Below, piece by piece: positions 25,361 through 34,861 of a stretch of 64,000 nucleotides of DNA; position 1 is the stretch's first letter, and each line of letters begins with the position of its first letter. Where the stretch lies: NCBI GenBank assembly GCA_900314755.1, contig OMWH01000005.1, positions 80,272 through 144,271 of the forward strand, given 5' to 3'. Both the position numbers and the translations under genes were made by a program. The stretch comes from an uncultured Prevotellaceae bacterium. GTDB taxonomy: Bacteria; Bacteroidota; Bacteroidia; Bacteroidales; Bacteroidaceae. The notes under the pieces were generated by a model. The model searched no databases. It was not told where the DNA came from and worked only from the letters and a program-made list of their open reading frames with translations.

Positions 25361-27019
25361 ATGAAGCATTTCTTTACAGCAATCTTGCTTTGCATAGCAT
25401 CTATTACCTATGCTGACACTTACAATTACAAAGACATGGAGCCGCTCAAACTGGAAGTTCCGGAGATGAAGGCTGAGTTGGGTACAGTAAATAACGAGGA
25501 ATTCGACAGGAGTGCCCTTTCACTGACTGCCCCAGCCCCAAAAATGGACTTCGCGTTCTTCAAGTCACGCACCAATCCTAATACCAAGGCATATAAGTTC
25601 ATGGACGACATGACGTTCGTCGGTGTTCCCCTTTTCATTGCCGGTATCATTGCCAAGAGTGAGAAGAATGCTTTCAAACAACAAACCAAGCACTCACTGG
25701 TGACTAAGTTCAAGACGGGTATCGACGACTATACCCAGTTCTTCGGACCTGCTGCTGTGGTGGGCTTGAAACTGGCTGGTGTCGAGGGACGCAGTGACTG
25801 GCCCCGTCTGCTGGCAAGTGCAGGTATGGGCTATGGTATCATGGCACTCTTCGTGAACACCATCAAGCATACAGCCAAAGAGATGCGACCTGATGGAAGT
25901 ACGGCAAACTCTTGGCCTTCCGGTCATACAGCCACTGCCTTCGTCGGTGCTACATTGCTGCACAAGGAGTATGGTCTGACCCGCTCACCATGGTATTCGG
26001 TGGCAGGCTATGGTGTGGCAACGGCAACAGGTGTCATGCGTGTACTCAACAACCGTCACTGGATTTCCGACGTGCTCTCTGGTGCTGGTCTCGGTATCTT
26101 GTCGGGTGAGCTCGGCTATGCCATCTGCGACCTGTTCTTCAAGGGCAAGGGTCTGCTCCGCAATGATATCCCGGGTATGGCAAACGTTATTGAGCATCCC
26201 TCATTCTTCAGCATATCAATGGGTATCGGTTTCGGTACTCGCGACTTCGACTTTGAGATGAAAAAGTGGGGATGGTCTGACGATTTGAACATGAAGTTCC
26301 GCGCTTCTACTGCCGTAGCCGCTGAAGGTGCCTACTTCTTCAACCCCTACATCGGTGTGGGTGGTCGCCTTCGCGTGAAGAGCACACCTATTAACGGATG
26401 GGATAAAGTTGTTGACTTCGGATGGGAGGATATGGATGCAGCCTTTGAATCCTTGGACACAGATGAACAGGAGGTCTTGGGGAAAAACATTGACAACATC
26501 GATTTTGTTATTGAGAGCGACCACCTGACGGAATTCGCAGGTGACCTCGGTGTTTACTTCAATCTCCCATTATCCGACCGCTTCGCATTGGGAAGCAAAC
26601 TGCTCGTTGGCCGCAGCATCATGCAGGAACTGGCACTCGATGCAAAAATTAGCGGACAGCACTATTACAAGGAAAACGACTCTTGGGACAATCCTACTGG
26701 CGATGCTTTCGAGCATTCATGGGACTACTTTACGATTACTGGCAGCAACAGCAATAAGTTCGGCACAGGTATTTCGCTCACATACGCTTACAAGCAGAAT
26801 TTCTCATGGAAGGTGTTCTTAGATTACGACTACACACGCAAGACCTATACCATGGACTACAATGTTGGAGGTATGTATGAAGCTTTATACCCTGAGGATT
26901 ATAAGAATTTGTCAGATGCTGAACGTAAAGAGTTCAAGGAAGGGACTTCCGCATCTCAGAGCATCAAGAAGAATATGCACTCCTTCGTGCTGGGTGCTTC
27001 CTTCGCGATTAATTTCTAA
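25361..27019 (+). CDS. PAP2-family phosphatase fused to an outer-membrane-type beta-barrel
   Basis: 552-residue exported protein with signal peptide MKHFFTAILLCIASITYA. The PAP2 acid phosphatase motifs are complete: KHTAKEMRP (KxxxxxxRP), PSGHTATA, and RVLNNRHWISD (RxxxxxHxxxD), all within about residues 170-235 among hydrophobic helices. From about residue 290 the protein is strand-rich with many aromatic and Gly residues and ends SFVLGASFAINF, typical of an outer-membrane barrel. Such enzymes dephosphorylate lipid phosphates (undecaprenyl pyrophosphate, lipid A, phosphatidyl lipids); which one is not readable. First gene of a six-gene operon. Confidence 0.85.
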   Translation: MKHFFTAILLCIASITYADTYNYKDMEPLKLEVPEMKAELGTVNNEEFDRSALSLTAPAPKMDFAFFKSRTNPNTKAYKFMDDMTFVGVPLFIAGIIAKSEKNAFKQQTKHSLVTKFKTGIDDYTQFFGPAAVVGLKLAGVEGRSDWPRLLASAGMGYGIMALFVNTIKHTAKEMRPDGSTANSWPSGHTATAFVGATLLHKEYGLTRSPWYSVAGYGVATATGVMRVLNNRHWISDVLSGAGLGILSGELGYAICDLFFKGKGLLRNDIPGMANVIEHPSFFSISMGIGFGTRDFDFEMKKWGWSDDLNMKFRASTAVAAEGAYFFNPYIGVGGRLRVKSTPINGWDKVVDFGWEDMDAAFESLDTDEQEVLGKNIDNIDFVIESDHLTEFAGDLGVYFNLPLSDRFALGSKLLVGRSIMQELALDAKISGQHYYKENDSWDNPTGDAFEHSWDYFTITGSNSNKFGTGISLTYAYKQNFSWKVFLDYDYTRKTYTMDYNVGGMYEALYPEDYKNLSDAERKEFKEGTSASQSIKKNMHSFVLGASFAINF

Positions 27020-27025
27020 ACCATC

Positions 27026-27580
27026 ATGGCAGTAGAAAACGAGAAAACCAATGCGCAGTTCGAGCAGGTGATGCAGGAATGCCGCAGCCTGTTCGAGAAG
27101 AAACTCCATGACTATGGGGCTTCTTGGCGTATCCTGCGTCCGCAGTCACTCACCGACCAGTTGTTTATCAAGGCAAAGCGTATCCGCTCTTTGGAAATCA
27201 AGAAGGAGTCGCTGGTCGGAGAGGGTATCCGCCCAGAGTTCATCGCCCTTATTAATTATGGTATAGTAGGACTCATCCAACTGGCACATGGTTTCTCCGA
27301 CACTGTGGATATGCAACCCAAAGAGGCTATGGCACTCTACGACCGCTATGCCTTGGAGGCACTGGAACTGATGAAACGCAAGAACCACGACTACGACGAG
27401 GCTTGGCGTGGCATGCGGGTCAGCAGTTATACGGACTTCATCCTCACCAAGATAGAACGCGTCAAGGAAATAGAGAATCTACAAGGCGACACCCTTGTCA
27501 GTGAGGGTATCGACGCCAACTATATGGACATCATCAACTATGCGGTCTTCGGAGCGATTAAGTTGAGTGAACAAGGATGA
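27026..27580 (+). CDS. DUF1599 domain protein
   Basis: 184-residue protein with two tandem copies of one domain: [35 protein letters not shown] (about 23-57) and [35 protein letters not shown] (about 117-151). Each is followed by VxEGIxxxxxxxINYxxxGxIxL. This duplication is the hallmark of DUF1599 of Bacteroidota, sometimes named nucleotide-modification-associated domain; the reaction is unknown to me. It starts 6 nt after the PAP2 gene and its stop overlaps the next start (ATGA). Confidence 0.88.
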   Translation: MAVENEKTNAQFEQVMQECRSLFEKKLHDYGASWRILRPQSLTDQLFIKAKRIRSLEIKKESLVGEGIRPEFIALINYGIVGLIQLAHGFSDTVDMQPKEAMALYDRYALEALELMKRKNHDYDEAWRGMRVSSYTDFILTKIERVKEIENLQGDTLVSEGIDANYMDIINYAVFGAIKLSEQG

Positions 27581-29502
27581 GGAAGATATTAGTGAATATC
27601 GCCCGCTTCGTGGTCGCCCTGACCTTTATCCTCTCTGGATTCGTCAAGGCTGTCGACCCGATGGGCACACAATATAAGATAGCCGACTACTTGGCAGCGA
27701 TGCACATCGGACAGTATGTGCCCGACTTCGTGCCGCTCATTGCCTCCGTACTATTGTCGGCAACTGAGTTCTGGCTCGGTGTCTGCCTGCTATTTGCCAT
27801 CCGAAGGCGTGTAGTGACACGCATCATATTGGTATGGATGATTATCATGACACCGCTGACCCTGTGGCTGGCTCTTACCAATCCCATCAGCGACTGCGGG
27901 TGTTTCGGTGATGCCATCGTGCTCACCAACTGGCAGACTTTCTGGAAGAACGTCATCCTGCTGGTATGTGCCGCTCTGATAGCATGGCAACCACTGGACA
28001 TGTTACGCTTCGTATCAAGGACGAACCAATGGATTGTGATGAATTTCACGGCATTGTTTATCCTCATAGTAGCTGGAACGTCTCTTTATAAGCTGCCCTA
28101 TTTCGATTTCAGACCCTACCACATAGGGACTGACCTCAGGAAGGGGTGGCAACAGATGATGGAGGATGAGGAGTCGCCCTATACGGATCTTTTCATGCAA
28201 AGTGAGGATGGTACAGATATCACGGACTCTATCCTGAACCTGAAAGGCTATGTGTTTCTGTTAATATCACCGCATCTTGAACAGGCAGACGAGAGTCAGT
28301 TTGACAAGATTAACCAATTGTTTGAATATGCGCAAGAGAAAGGATATCCTTTCTACGGGCTGACAGCAAGTGGGGAGAAAGCGATGAACAGATGGAGAAA
28401 TGGTACTGGGGCGGAATACAAATTATGCCAGACTGACGATATCGTTCTGAAAACGATAATCAGAAGCAATCCCGGACTCCTCCTTCTCCGTGATGGTAAG
28501 ATTATCCGCAAATGGAGCAACAATGACCTGCCTGAGGAGACAATGCTGACGGACAGACTGGAGAAAATAGAGATTGGCAAGATGCCAGAGGACTCCATAC
28601 CACGGAAGGTGACAACGATTATCCTATGGTACATACTGCCTCTTGTCCTGCTAACTATCGCAGACCGCCTGTGGGCTTGGACAAACTGGTTGAAGAAGAA
28701 AGAAAAGTCAAATAAGTTATATCAAATTTTAAAACGTAAAGACATGAGAAAGAAAATTGTAGCAGGAAACTGGAAAATGAACCTGAACCTGCAAGAAGGT
28801 GTTGCTCTCGCTAAAGAGCTGAATGAGGCACTCGCTGCCGACAAACCCAACTGTGGTGTGGTCATCTGCACTCCGTTTATCCACCTCGCCTCTGTGGCTC
28901 AGGTTATCAACCAAGACGTTATTGGTCTCGGTGCTGAAAACTGTGCTGATAAAGAAAAGGGCGCCTTCACTGGTGAGGTGTCTGCTGAGATGGTAAAGAG
29001 CACGGGGGCACAGTATGTCATCCTTGGTCACTCAGAGCGTCGTGAGTATTACAAAGAGACTCCTGAGATCCTGAAGGAGAAGGTTCTGCTCGCATTGAAG
29101 AACGGACTGAAAGTTATCTTCTGCATTGGTGAGACACTGGAAGAGCGTGAGGCTAACAAGCAGAACGAGGTAGTAAAGGCAGAGCTGGAAGGTAGCGTCT
29201 TCAACCTTAGCGAGGAGGACTTCCGCAAGATCGTGATTGCCTACGAGCCAATCTGGGCTATCGGCACTGGCAAGACTGCCACTGCAGACCAGGCTGAGGA
29301 GATTCACGCATATATCCGCTCTATCATCGCTGACAAGTATGGTAAAGATGTTGCTGAGGACACCAGCATCCTGTATGGTGGCAGCTGCAAGGCAAGCAAT
29401 GCTCCAGAACTCTTCGCAAAACCTGACATCGACGGTGGTCTGATTGGCGGTGCCTCACTGAAATGTGCCGACTTCAAGGGAATCATAGATGCCTGGAAAT
29501 AA
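27577..29502 (+). CDS. tpiA: DoxX-like membrane protein fused in frame to triosephosphate isomerase
   Basis: One 641-codon frame without an internal stop. Residues 1-389 are a membrane protein: a DoxX/MauE-like four-helix part ([20 protein letters not shown] at about 21-40), a thioredoxin-like periplasmic stretch and a last helix near 350-370 with a basic tail. Residues 390-641 are a complete triosephosphate isomerase: AGNWKMN (catalytic Lys), GHSERR (His), [10 protein letters not shown] (Glu) and GLIGGASL. In relatives I know the two are adjacent separate genes. The internal ATG at 28744 ([12 protein letters not shown]) could still start an independent 251-residue enzyme. Either a real fusion or a lost stop with internal initiation. 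Confidence 0.85.
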   Translation: MRKILVNIARFVVALTFILSGFVKAVDPMGTQYKIADYLAAMHIGQYVPDFVPLIASVLLSATEFWLGVCLLFAIRRRVVTRIILVWMIIMTPLTLWLALTNPISDCGCFGDAIVLTNWQTFWKNVILLVCAALIAWQPLDMLRFVSRTNQWIVMNFTALFILIVAGTSLYKLPYFDFRPYHIGTDLRKGWQQMMEDEESPYTDLFMQSEDGTDITDSILNLKGYVFLLISPHLEQADESQFDKINQLFEYAQEKGYPFYGLTASGEKAMNRWRNGTGAEYKLCQTDDIVLKTIIRSNPGLLLLRDGKIIRKWSNNDLPEETMLTDRLEKIEIGKMPEDSIPRKVTTIILWYILPLVLLTIADRLWAWTNWLKKKEKSNKLYQILKRKDMRKKIVAGNWKMNLNLQEGVALAKELNEALAADKPNCGVVICTPFIHLASVAQVINQDVIGLGAENCADKEKGAFTGEVSAEMVKSTGAQYVILGHSERREYYKETPEILKEKVLLALKNGLKVIFCIGETLEEREANKQNEVVKAELEGSVFNLSEEDFRKIVIAYEPIWAIGTGKTATADQAEEIHAYIRSIIADKYGKDVAEDTSILYGGSCKASNAPELFAKPDIDGGLIGGASLKCADFKGIIDAWK

Positions 29503-29509
29503 AAACAGC

Positions 29510-30097
29510 ATGATGCATCTATCTTTTCATCGTGACAGATGGGTCACCTTTTTCATCCTGTGTGTTGGCATGTTGATGCATGCCAATGCACAGACTTTTA
29601 CTGAACGTATACAGAAAAAAGTGGATGGGAAAGGAACTATGACAATCCATCAGAGCGAGGAAATCAAGCAATTGGTCAACGATCCCAATGCTACAGACTC
29701 ACAAGTACAGAAAGTCACTGAAAACAAGAGACAGGTTGAACCTTTAAAGGACAACAAGCAGGTGAACAACACGACATCAAGTTCTTCAGAAAACGACGAG
29801 ACAGAGCCTGTAGAGACTCAGAAGAAAGCAACACAAAAAATCACAGGCTACCGTGTTCAAGCCTTTGCTGGTGGCAATTCTCGTAAAGACCGCCTGACGG
29901 CAGAGTCAATACGTAATAATATTAAGTCACAAATCCCCAACGTGGCTGTATACGTCCATTTCTATTCTCCACGATGGATTTGTCGGGTAGGTAACTTCCG
30001 CACTTACGAAGAAGCGCACCAGATGATGGTCAGACTTCAAAATATGGGCTATAAACAAGCATCAATTGTTAAAGGAAAAATAACTGTCACATACTGA
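29510..30097 (+). CDS. SPOR-domain protein
   Basis: 195 residues from ATG 29510, which follows the tpiA stop; an earlier ATG at 29489 would overlap tpiA. The start is followed by a signal-like segment ([16 protein letters not shown]). The middle is low-complexity (Q, N, T, S, E, K). The last 75 residues are a SPOR peptidoglycan-binding domain: [27 protein letters not shown], then [30 protein letters not shown]. It probably binds denuded glycan at the septum or the periplasmic wall. Its stop overlaps the folE start (TGATG), and the order tpiA-SPOR-folE is conserved in Bacteroidota. Confidence 0.88.
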   Translation: MMHLSFHRDRWVTFFILCVGMLMHANAQTFTERIQKKVDGKGTMTIHQSEEIKQLVNDPNATDSQVQKVTENKRQVEPLKDNKQVNNTTSSSSENDETEPVETQKKATQKITGYRVQAFAGGNSRKDRLTAESIRNNIKSQIPNVAVYVHFYSPRWICRVGNFRTYEEAHQMMVRLQNMGYKQASIVKGKITVTY

Positions 30098-30681
30098 TGA
30101 ATCTGGAAGCAGAATATAGAGAAGGACTAGATGAGCTTGCAACTCATTATAAAGAAGTTCTGAAACTTCTAGGAGAAGACCCGGAACGCGAAGGACTGCA
30201 GAAGACCCCCGTTCGAGTAGCTAAGGCTATGCAGGTCTTGACACGTGGCTACAACATGGATGCTCGCCAAGTGTTGCAACAAGCCCTTTTTAAAGAAGAT
30301 TATAGCCAAATGGTCATTGTCAAAGACATAGACTTTTTCTCGTTGTGCGAACACCATATGCTACCTTTCTACGGAAAGGCACACGTTGCTTATATTCCTA
30401 ATGGCTACATCACGGGACTATCTAAAATTGCCCGAGTCGTAGACATCTTCTCTCACCGCCTGCAGGTACAAGAACGTATGACACTGCAAATTAGACAATG
30501 TATTGAGGAAACACTACATCCTCTAGGTGTTATGGTAGTTATCGAGGCTCGTCACATGTGCATGCAGATGCGGGGAGTAGAAAAACAGAATTCCATTACC
30601 ACCACCAGTGAATTCAGCGGTGCATTCAACCAAGCCAAGACCAGGCAGGAATTTATGAATCTGATACATAATAATTCTTAA
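30097..30681 (+). CDS. folE: GTP cyclohydrolase I
   Basis: Converts GTP to dihydroneopterin triphosphate, the first step of folate synthesis. 194 residues, the usual bacterial length. Zinc and active-site residues are visible: [19 protein letters not shown] (Cys, His, His, about 86-104), [23 protein letters not shown] (about 108-130) and the second zinc Cys in [12 protein letters not shown] (about 148-159). Translationally coupled to the SPOR gene by stop-start overlap. Confidence 0.97.
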   Translation: MNLEAEYREGLDELATHYKEVLKLLGEDPEREGLQKTPVRVAKAMQVLTRGYNMDARQVLQQALFKEDYSQMVIVKDIDFFSLCEHHMLPFYGKAHVAYIPNGYITGLSKIARVVDIFSHRLQVQERMTLQIRQCIEETLHPLGVMVVIEARHMCMQMRGVEKQNSITTTSEFSGAFNQAKTRQEFMNLIHNNS

Positions 30682-30703
30682 AACAAACAATAAAAATTGT
30701 ATC

Positions 30704-31276
30704 ATGGAACAAGACAACAAAAACTCATATCGTACCAAACAGTCACTCACTGAGGAGTTCTACCACAGTTGCATGGGTAAAATTGTAATTTTATGTATAT
30801 TACTTCTCATTCTCTTCGTTATCGCTTTGATGACAAGACCATCTGACGAAAAGATGCAGTCAGAGATGATGGACAATATCCGTGAATGCATCCAACAGAA
30901 TGACAGCATCAAGGGAGATGCCATTGATGATGTTGTGGCGAACTTTGGTCGTATCTTTACAGAAGCTGATACAACAAAGAATGACAAGGAAGCAATAGAC
31001 GCTTTCAACAAATATAACAAATTAGAGATCTACCGCCATAGTTTCTATTCTACAGCACGTCTACGCAACAATCTTAGCGCTGAGGGGATACGCGTTGGCA
31101 TTGGAATCTTTAATATCGTTATTCCCACTATCAGATACAGTGACATCATTCTTTTTGTAAGTACTATCAAGAACTATAATAAAGAACGCCTTATCGAACC
31201 GATGCCACAAGATGAGTACGTAGGCGAGAATCCAAACATCAAAGAATATCACTATTTGGGCGATCCTGACAATTAA
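30704..31276 (+). CDS. Uncharacterised one-helix membrane protein
   Basis: 190 residues; I do not recognise the family. A cytoplasmic N-terminus of about 25 residues is followed by one strong helix (KIVILCILLLILFVIALMT, about 26-44), then an acidic helical domain with D/E/N-rich stretches, a SFYSTARLRNNLSAEGIRVGIGIFNIVIP segment that might pack on the membrane, and a polar tail ending YLGDPDN. It starts 22 nt after folE and ends 41 nt before a strong terminator, so it is the last gene of this operon. Confidence 0.7.
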   Translation: MEQDNKNSYRTKQSLTEEFYHSCMGKIVILCILLLILFVIALMTRPSDEKMQSEMMDNIRECIQQNDSIKGDAIDDVVANFGRIFTEADTTKNDKEAIDAFNKYNKLEIYRHSFYSTARLRNNLSAEGIRVGIGIFNIVIPTIRYSDIILFVSTIKNYNKERLIEPMPQDEYVGENPNIKEYHYLGDPDN

Positions 31277-31317
31277 ACCAACCGCATAAGGAACGATTCC
31301 AAATAAAGGACAAAAAT

Positions 31318-31352
31318 AAAACCTCTTCTATTTTAGAAGAGGTTTTATTTTT
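31318..31352. terminator. Bidirectional terminator between the folE operon and tRNA-Val
   Basis: A perfect 13-bp stem (AAAACCTCTTCTA and TAGAAGAGGTTTT, 31318-31330 and 31334-31346) with a 3-nt loop has ATTTTT on one side and TTTATTTTTG on the other, so it can stop transcription from both converging units. Confidence 0.9.
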
Positions 31353-31353
31353 G

Positions 31354-31428
31354 TGGGCGCTGAGGGATTCGAACCCCCGACCCTCTGCTTGTAAGGCAGA
31401 TGCTCTAAACCAGCTGAGCTAAGCGCCC
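31354..31428 (-). tRNA. tRNA-Val (anticodon UAC)
   Basis: The minus strand folds as a cloverleaf: acceptor arms GGGCGCT and AGCGCCC with discriminator A (31354), D arm GCTC/GAGC, anticodon stem TCTGC/GCAGA around the loop CTTACAA (anticodon TAC) and a T arm containing GGTTCGAATCC. The 75-nt gene does not encode CCA. Reads GUA and, by wobble, other valine codons. Confidence 0.97.
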
Positions 31429-31448
31429 TTACTTCTTGTAAGCGGATG

Positions 31449-31456
31449 CAAAGGTA
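31449..31456 (-). promoter_or_regulatory. -7 box of tRNA-Val
   Basis: Minus-strand TACCTTTG matches TAnnTTTG, 20 nt before the tRNA 5' end. No clear -33 TTTG. A pair of ATGAGAA heptamers (31467-31480) lies just upstream. The rest of the gap to 31560 holds nothing recognisable. Confidence 0.5.
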
Positions 31457-31560
31457 AGAAGAAAAAATGAGAAATGAGAAAATAGCAAGAAAAAATATCA
31501 GTTACTTAACACTGTTTAACAAATCTTGCTAAATTCTCATTCCTCTTTCCACATCATGAG

Positions 31561-31986
31561 CTATAATTTGTACAAATCACTCGCCGCCATAAGGTCAACC
31601 TTTTTCTCTGAGAGTATACGCTCACAACTCTCTAAGTCCGTTGGACGGATGACAACATGTGCCACATCACCATTGGCAAATGAATACATATATTCAATAA
31701 AAACTCCTGCGTCAGAGAGCATCCTGAGCACCTTGGCAAGTGAACCACTCGTATTAGGACAGATGAAACCGATAACGTCAGTAATCTTCACAGCAAAATG
31801 AGCAGCTTTCAGCACCTGGTACGCCTTGTCCGGATCGCTAACAATACAACGCAGGATTCCGAAATCTGAATTATCAGCAATACTCATGGCAGAGAGATTA
31901 ACTCCAGCTTCACCTAACACATCAGTAACCTCTGTGAGGCGACCAGACTTGTTCTCCAAAAAAATAGACAATTGTTTTGCTAACAT
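31561..31986 (-). CDS. ACT-domain protein, amino-acid binding
   Basis: 141 residues made of two ACT domains (about 4-65 and 70-135): QLSIFLENKSGRLTEVTDVLGEAGVNLSAMSIAD and DVIGFICPNTSGSLAKVLRMLSDAGVFIEYMYSF. This tandem form is the regulatory partner usually found beside phenylacetate-CoA ligase in Bacteroidota, as here, 19 nt after paaK. Aromatic amino acids are the likely ligands, from context. Confidence 0.92.
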   Translation of the reverse strand: MLAKQLSIFLENKSGRLTEVTDVLGEAGVNLSAMSIADNSDFGILRCIVSDPDKAYQVLKAAHFAVKITDVIGFICPNTSGSLAKVLRMLSDAGVFIEYMYSFANGDVAHVVIRPTDLESCERILSEKKVDLMAASDLYKL

Positions 31987-32005
31987 AATATTCTTGTTTT
32001 AGTAT

Positions 32006-33304
32006 TTATAATTTACGGTTATCTATCACGCGTTTTGCCTTACCTGTTGAACGCTCTATACCTTTCGGCTCTACGAGCTTAATCTTGAAGCCCAGACCTA
32101 TGACAGAACGCAGTTCTGCCTCCAATTTCTTTTGCAGTCCTACCATTGTCGCCATATCATCAGTGAAGAACTCTTCTTTCACTTCCACTTTCAGTTCACT
32201 GGTATCGGTATTATTGACACGGTCAACAGTCAACAGGAAATGTGGCTCATATTCCGGCAACGACAGGATAACAGCCTCAATCTGGGACGGGAAAACATTA
32301 ACACCACGAATAATCAACATATCATCGCAACGTCCCAAAATACGATCCATGCGAACCAATGTACGCCCACAGGAGCATTTGTCATAATGAAGAGCTGTCA
32401 GATCATGGGTACGATAACGCAACAGAGGCATTCCTTCTTTGGTCAGATGAGTAAAAGTCAACTCACCCAACTCACCCTCTGGCATCGGCTCACCCGTTTC
32501 AGGATTCAAAATCTCTGGATAGAAATAGTCCTCGTTAAGATGGGTACCATGCTGGCATTCACACTCATAGCCAACACCTGGACCTGCAATCTCACTCAAT
32601 CCATAGATATCATAAGCCTTGATGCCCATAGAAGTCTCCAGCTTCTGACGCATCTCTTCTGTCCACGGCTCAGCACCGAATGCACCAATTTTCAACTTAA
32701 ACTCCTCACGCGGCCATTCTGACTCACGCATTGCCTCACCCAAAAACATCGCATAAGAAGGCGTGCAACAAAGCACAGAAGCACCAAAGTCATGCATTAG
32801 TGTAATCTGTTTTTGCGTATTTCCTGACGACATTGGGATAACACTGGCACCAATATTAGTCGCACCATCATGAGCACCTAAGCCGCCTGTAAACAGTCCA
32901 TAACCATAAGATACCTGAAAGATATCATCTTTTGAGGCACCATATGCCGTGAAAGCACGAGAGATTGCTTCTGTCCACATAGCAATATCCTTACGTGTAT
33001 GCAGCACGACAACAGGTTTACCTGTCGTACCAGACGACGCATGGATGCGCACAATCTGACTCATCGGTACTGCTGCGAGACCAAAGGGATAATTATCACG
33101 AAGATCAAGCTTATTGGTAAACGGCAATTTGACGATATCGTCAATATCTTTGATATCACCTGGTTCCAAGCCCATCTCCTGAAATTTCTTACGATAAAAT
33201 GGCGTGTTATGATAGACATACTCAGCCATTTTCCTTAACCTAATGCTCTGAATCTCGCGTAACTGCTCACGATCCATGCATTCAACACTTTCATTCCAAA
33301 TCAT
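32006..33304 (-). CDS. paaK: Phenylacetate-CoA ligase
   Basis: AMP-forming ligase making phenylacetyl-CoA (or a related aryl-acetyl-CoA) from acid, ATP and CoA. 432 residues as usual. P-loop-like HASSGTTGKPVVVLHT (about 90-105), YGLSEIAGPGVGYEC (about 213-227), RTHDLTAL and the C-terminal hinge-lysine region ERSTGKAKRVIDNR are visible. The usual Bacteroidota partner genes iorA and iorB (aryl pyruvate oxidoreductase) are not in the window, so only ligase and ACT protein form this unit. Confidence 0.93.
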   Translation of the reverse strand: MIWNESVECMDREQLREIQSIRLRKMAEYVYHNTPFYRKKFQEMGLEPGDIKDIDDIVKLPFTNKLDLRDNYPFGLAAVPMSQIVRIHASSGTTGKPVVVLHTRKDIAMWTEAISRAFTAYGASKDDIFQVSYGYGLFTGGLGAHDGATNIGASVIPMSSGNTQKQITLMHDFGASVLCCTPSYAMFLGEAMRESEWPREEFKLKIGAFGAEPWTEEMRQKLETSMGIKAYDIYGLSEIAGPGVGYECECQHGTHLNEDYFYPEILNPETGEPMPEGELGELTFTHLTKEGMPLLRYRTHDLTALHYDKCSCGRTLVRMDRILGRCDDMLIIRGVNVFPSQIEAVILSLPEYEPHFLLTVDRVNNTDTSELKVEVKEEFFTDDMATMVGLQKKLEAELRSVIGLGFKIKLVEPKGIERSTGKAKRVIDNRKL

Positions 33305-33357
33305 TGTTTTTGTTTTTTGGTTATACCGTCTTTAGTTTGTTATAGTTTTGTGTGATG

Positions 33358-33365
33358 CAAAGATA
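33358..33365 (-). promoter_or_regulatory. -7 box of paaK-ACT
   Basis: Minus-strand TATCTTTG matches TAnnTTTG; leader about 50 nt. No good -33 element. Confidence 0.5.
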
Positions 33366-33375
33366 CAATAAATAA

Positions 33376-33403
33376 ATGAAAAATGAGAAATGAAAAATGA
33401 GAA
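33376..33403. repeat. Heptamer repeat between paaK and ompA
   Basis: Four 7-nt units alternate atgaaaa, atgagaa, atgaaaa, atgagaa without gaps. The same atgagaa unit recurs at 31467-31480 and 54375-54388. Confidence 0.75.
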
Positions 33404-33430
33404 ATTTATAGATACGGGGATTTTTTTATA

Positions 33431-33465
33431 AAAAAAGGCACCCTCCCAATTTGGGAGAGTGCCTT
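33431..33465 (-). terminator. Terminator of the ompA gene
   Basis: On the minus strand AAGGCACTCTCCCAA pairs with TTGGGAGGGTGCCTT (one mismatch) and is followed by a T run of seven. It begins 30 nt after the ompA stop. Confidence 0.9.
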
Positions 33466-33494
33466 GTATCTTTTGATACAGAATAATTACCTAA

Positions 33495-34685
33495 TTACTT
33501 CAACTCAACAGTTGCACGGCGGTTGAAGCTGATTGGAGACAGTGTGTTAACACCACCCTCAGCCTCACACTCAATGTTAGCACGGTCAACACCCATGTTA
33601 ACGAGAGCATCAGCAACAGCCTGAGCACGCTTCTGAGACAAAGACTGGTTGAAGTTAGCGCTACCAGTCTTGCTGTCAGCATAACCCTTAACTACAATCT
33701 TAGCGTTGTTAGCCTTTGCTGCATCAGCAATTGCCTGTACGTTCTGCAGATCCTTCTTAGAAGCAATCTTAGACTTTCCAATATTGAAGAATACAGATAC
33801 TGGAGCAGAAACAATCTCCTTAACAGCCTGCTTAGCCTCAACAGCGTTAGTTGTTGTTGGGCACTTGTGGTTTGCAATCTGGTTGCGGAGACGAGCGTTC
33901 TCTGCGTTAGCATCAGCAAGCTGAGCATTCAAAGCATCAATCTGACCCTGTGAGAGAGCCTTGATAGCCTCTACGTCAGGAGTCTTGCTCCAACCAGTCT
34001 TGCCAAGGTTATAAGTAAGACCGATTTCAACATTCAGGTTACGATCGTGATTTGCAATCAAACCCTTGAAAGAACGGCTCTTATATGGTTTTGCACCTGG
34101 CAGAAGACCATTTGCACCATCAGCTCTGTTCATGAAAAGGTTGTAGTTAACATCCAAGTTGATGGCAACCTTCTTGCTAATCTTGAACTCATTCAAGATA
34201 CCAAGACCCCATGCTGGAGAATAACAGTTGTAAGACATATTGCGCTCCAAACCTACACTTGCATAAGGAATGAAGTTCCAAACACGATTCTCATTATAGC
34301 CAAGCAACATATTGCTCAGATTAAACATAACCTGCTCATTCAAAGTCCAATACTTAGAAGCATTGGTTTTCTTATCTGTAGACACAACAGTACGTCCCCA
34401 GATACCATTGAACTTTGTACGAAGTCCGATACCAGGAGTAAACCACTTACCAATTGCTACAGAAAAACCAAGGTTGTTACGGAAACCTTTCAGAGGACTC
34501 TTCGAGAAGTTGTTCTGAACCTCCTGACCACCCCAGAAAGCTGTTCCTACAACATTAGCCTGAACAAACCAGTTGCTCCAGAAAGAATTAGTAGATACGC
34601 TGTACTTCTCTGTAGGTACAGCATCCTGTGCCATAGAGGCAACAGAAACACCAGCAAAAGCCAGTACCATTAATAACTTTTTCAT
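33495..34685 (-). CDS. OmpA-family outer-membrane protein
   Basis: 396-residue outer-membrane protein that tethers the envelope to peptidoglycan. Signal peptide MKKLLMVLAFAGVSVASMAQ; ATG 34685 is used since the longer frame reaches into the promoter. Residues 30-250 form an 8-strand-type barrel rich in W, Y and N. A short coiled coil follows (GQIDALNAQLADANAENARLRNQI, about 255-278). The C-terminal OmpA/MotB domain (about 295-396) has VVKGYADSKTGSANFNQSLSQKRAQAVADAL and ANIECEAEGG. Own promoter and terminator: a single-gene unit, likely highly expressed. Confidence 0.94.
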   Translation of the reverse strand: MKKLLMVLAFAGVSVASMAQDAVPTEKYSVSTNSFWSNWFVQANVVGTAFWGGQEVQNNFSKSPLKGFRNNLGFSVAIGKWFTPGIGLRTKFNGIWGRTVVSTDKKTNASKYWTLNEQVMFNLSNMLLGYNENRVWNFIPYASVGLERNMSYNCYSPAWGLGILNEFKISKKVAINLDVNYNLFMNRADGANGLLPGAKPYKSRSFKGLIANHDRNLNVEIGLTYNLGKTGWSKTPDVEAIKALSQGQIDALNAQLADANAENARLRNQIANHKCPTTTNAVEAKQAVKEIVSAPVSVFFNIGKSKIASKKDLQNVQAIADAAKANNAKIVVKGYADSKTGSANFNQSLSQKRAQAVADALVNMGVDRANIECEAEGGVNTLSPISFNRRATVELK

Positions 34686-34741
34686 ACCTATACTAATATT
34701 AATGTTAAATAATATATTATTCACTTTTATCAATTTCTGTG

Positions 34742-34772
34742 CAAAAGTAAACATTTATTTTAAATCTGCAAA
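34742..34772 (-). promoter_or_regulatory. Promoter of ompA
   Basis: Minus-strand TACTTTTG (34749-34742) lies 19 nt from TTTG (34772-34769), a full consensus match. Predicted leader about 50 nt. Confidence 0.65.
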
Positions 34773-34861
34773 CATTTTTGGCAAAAAATTGCACTTTTTT
34801 AGGGAAAAAACGCTTTTACTCCTACATTTATAGGTCATAGGGCACTAAATAAAGTTAAATA

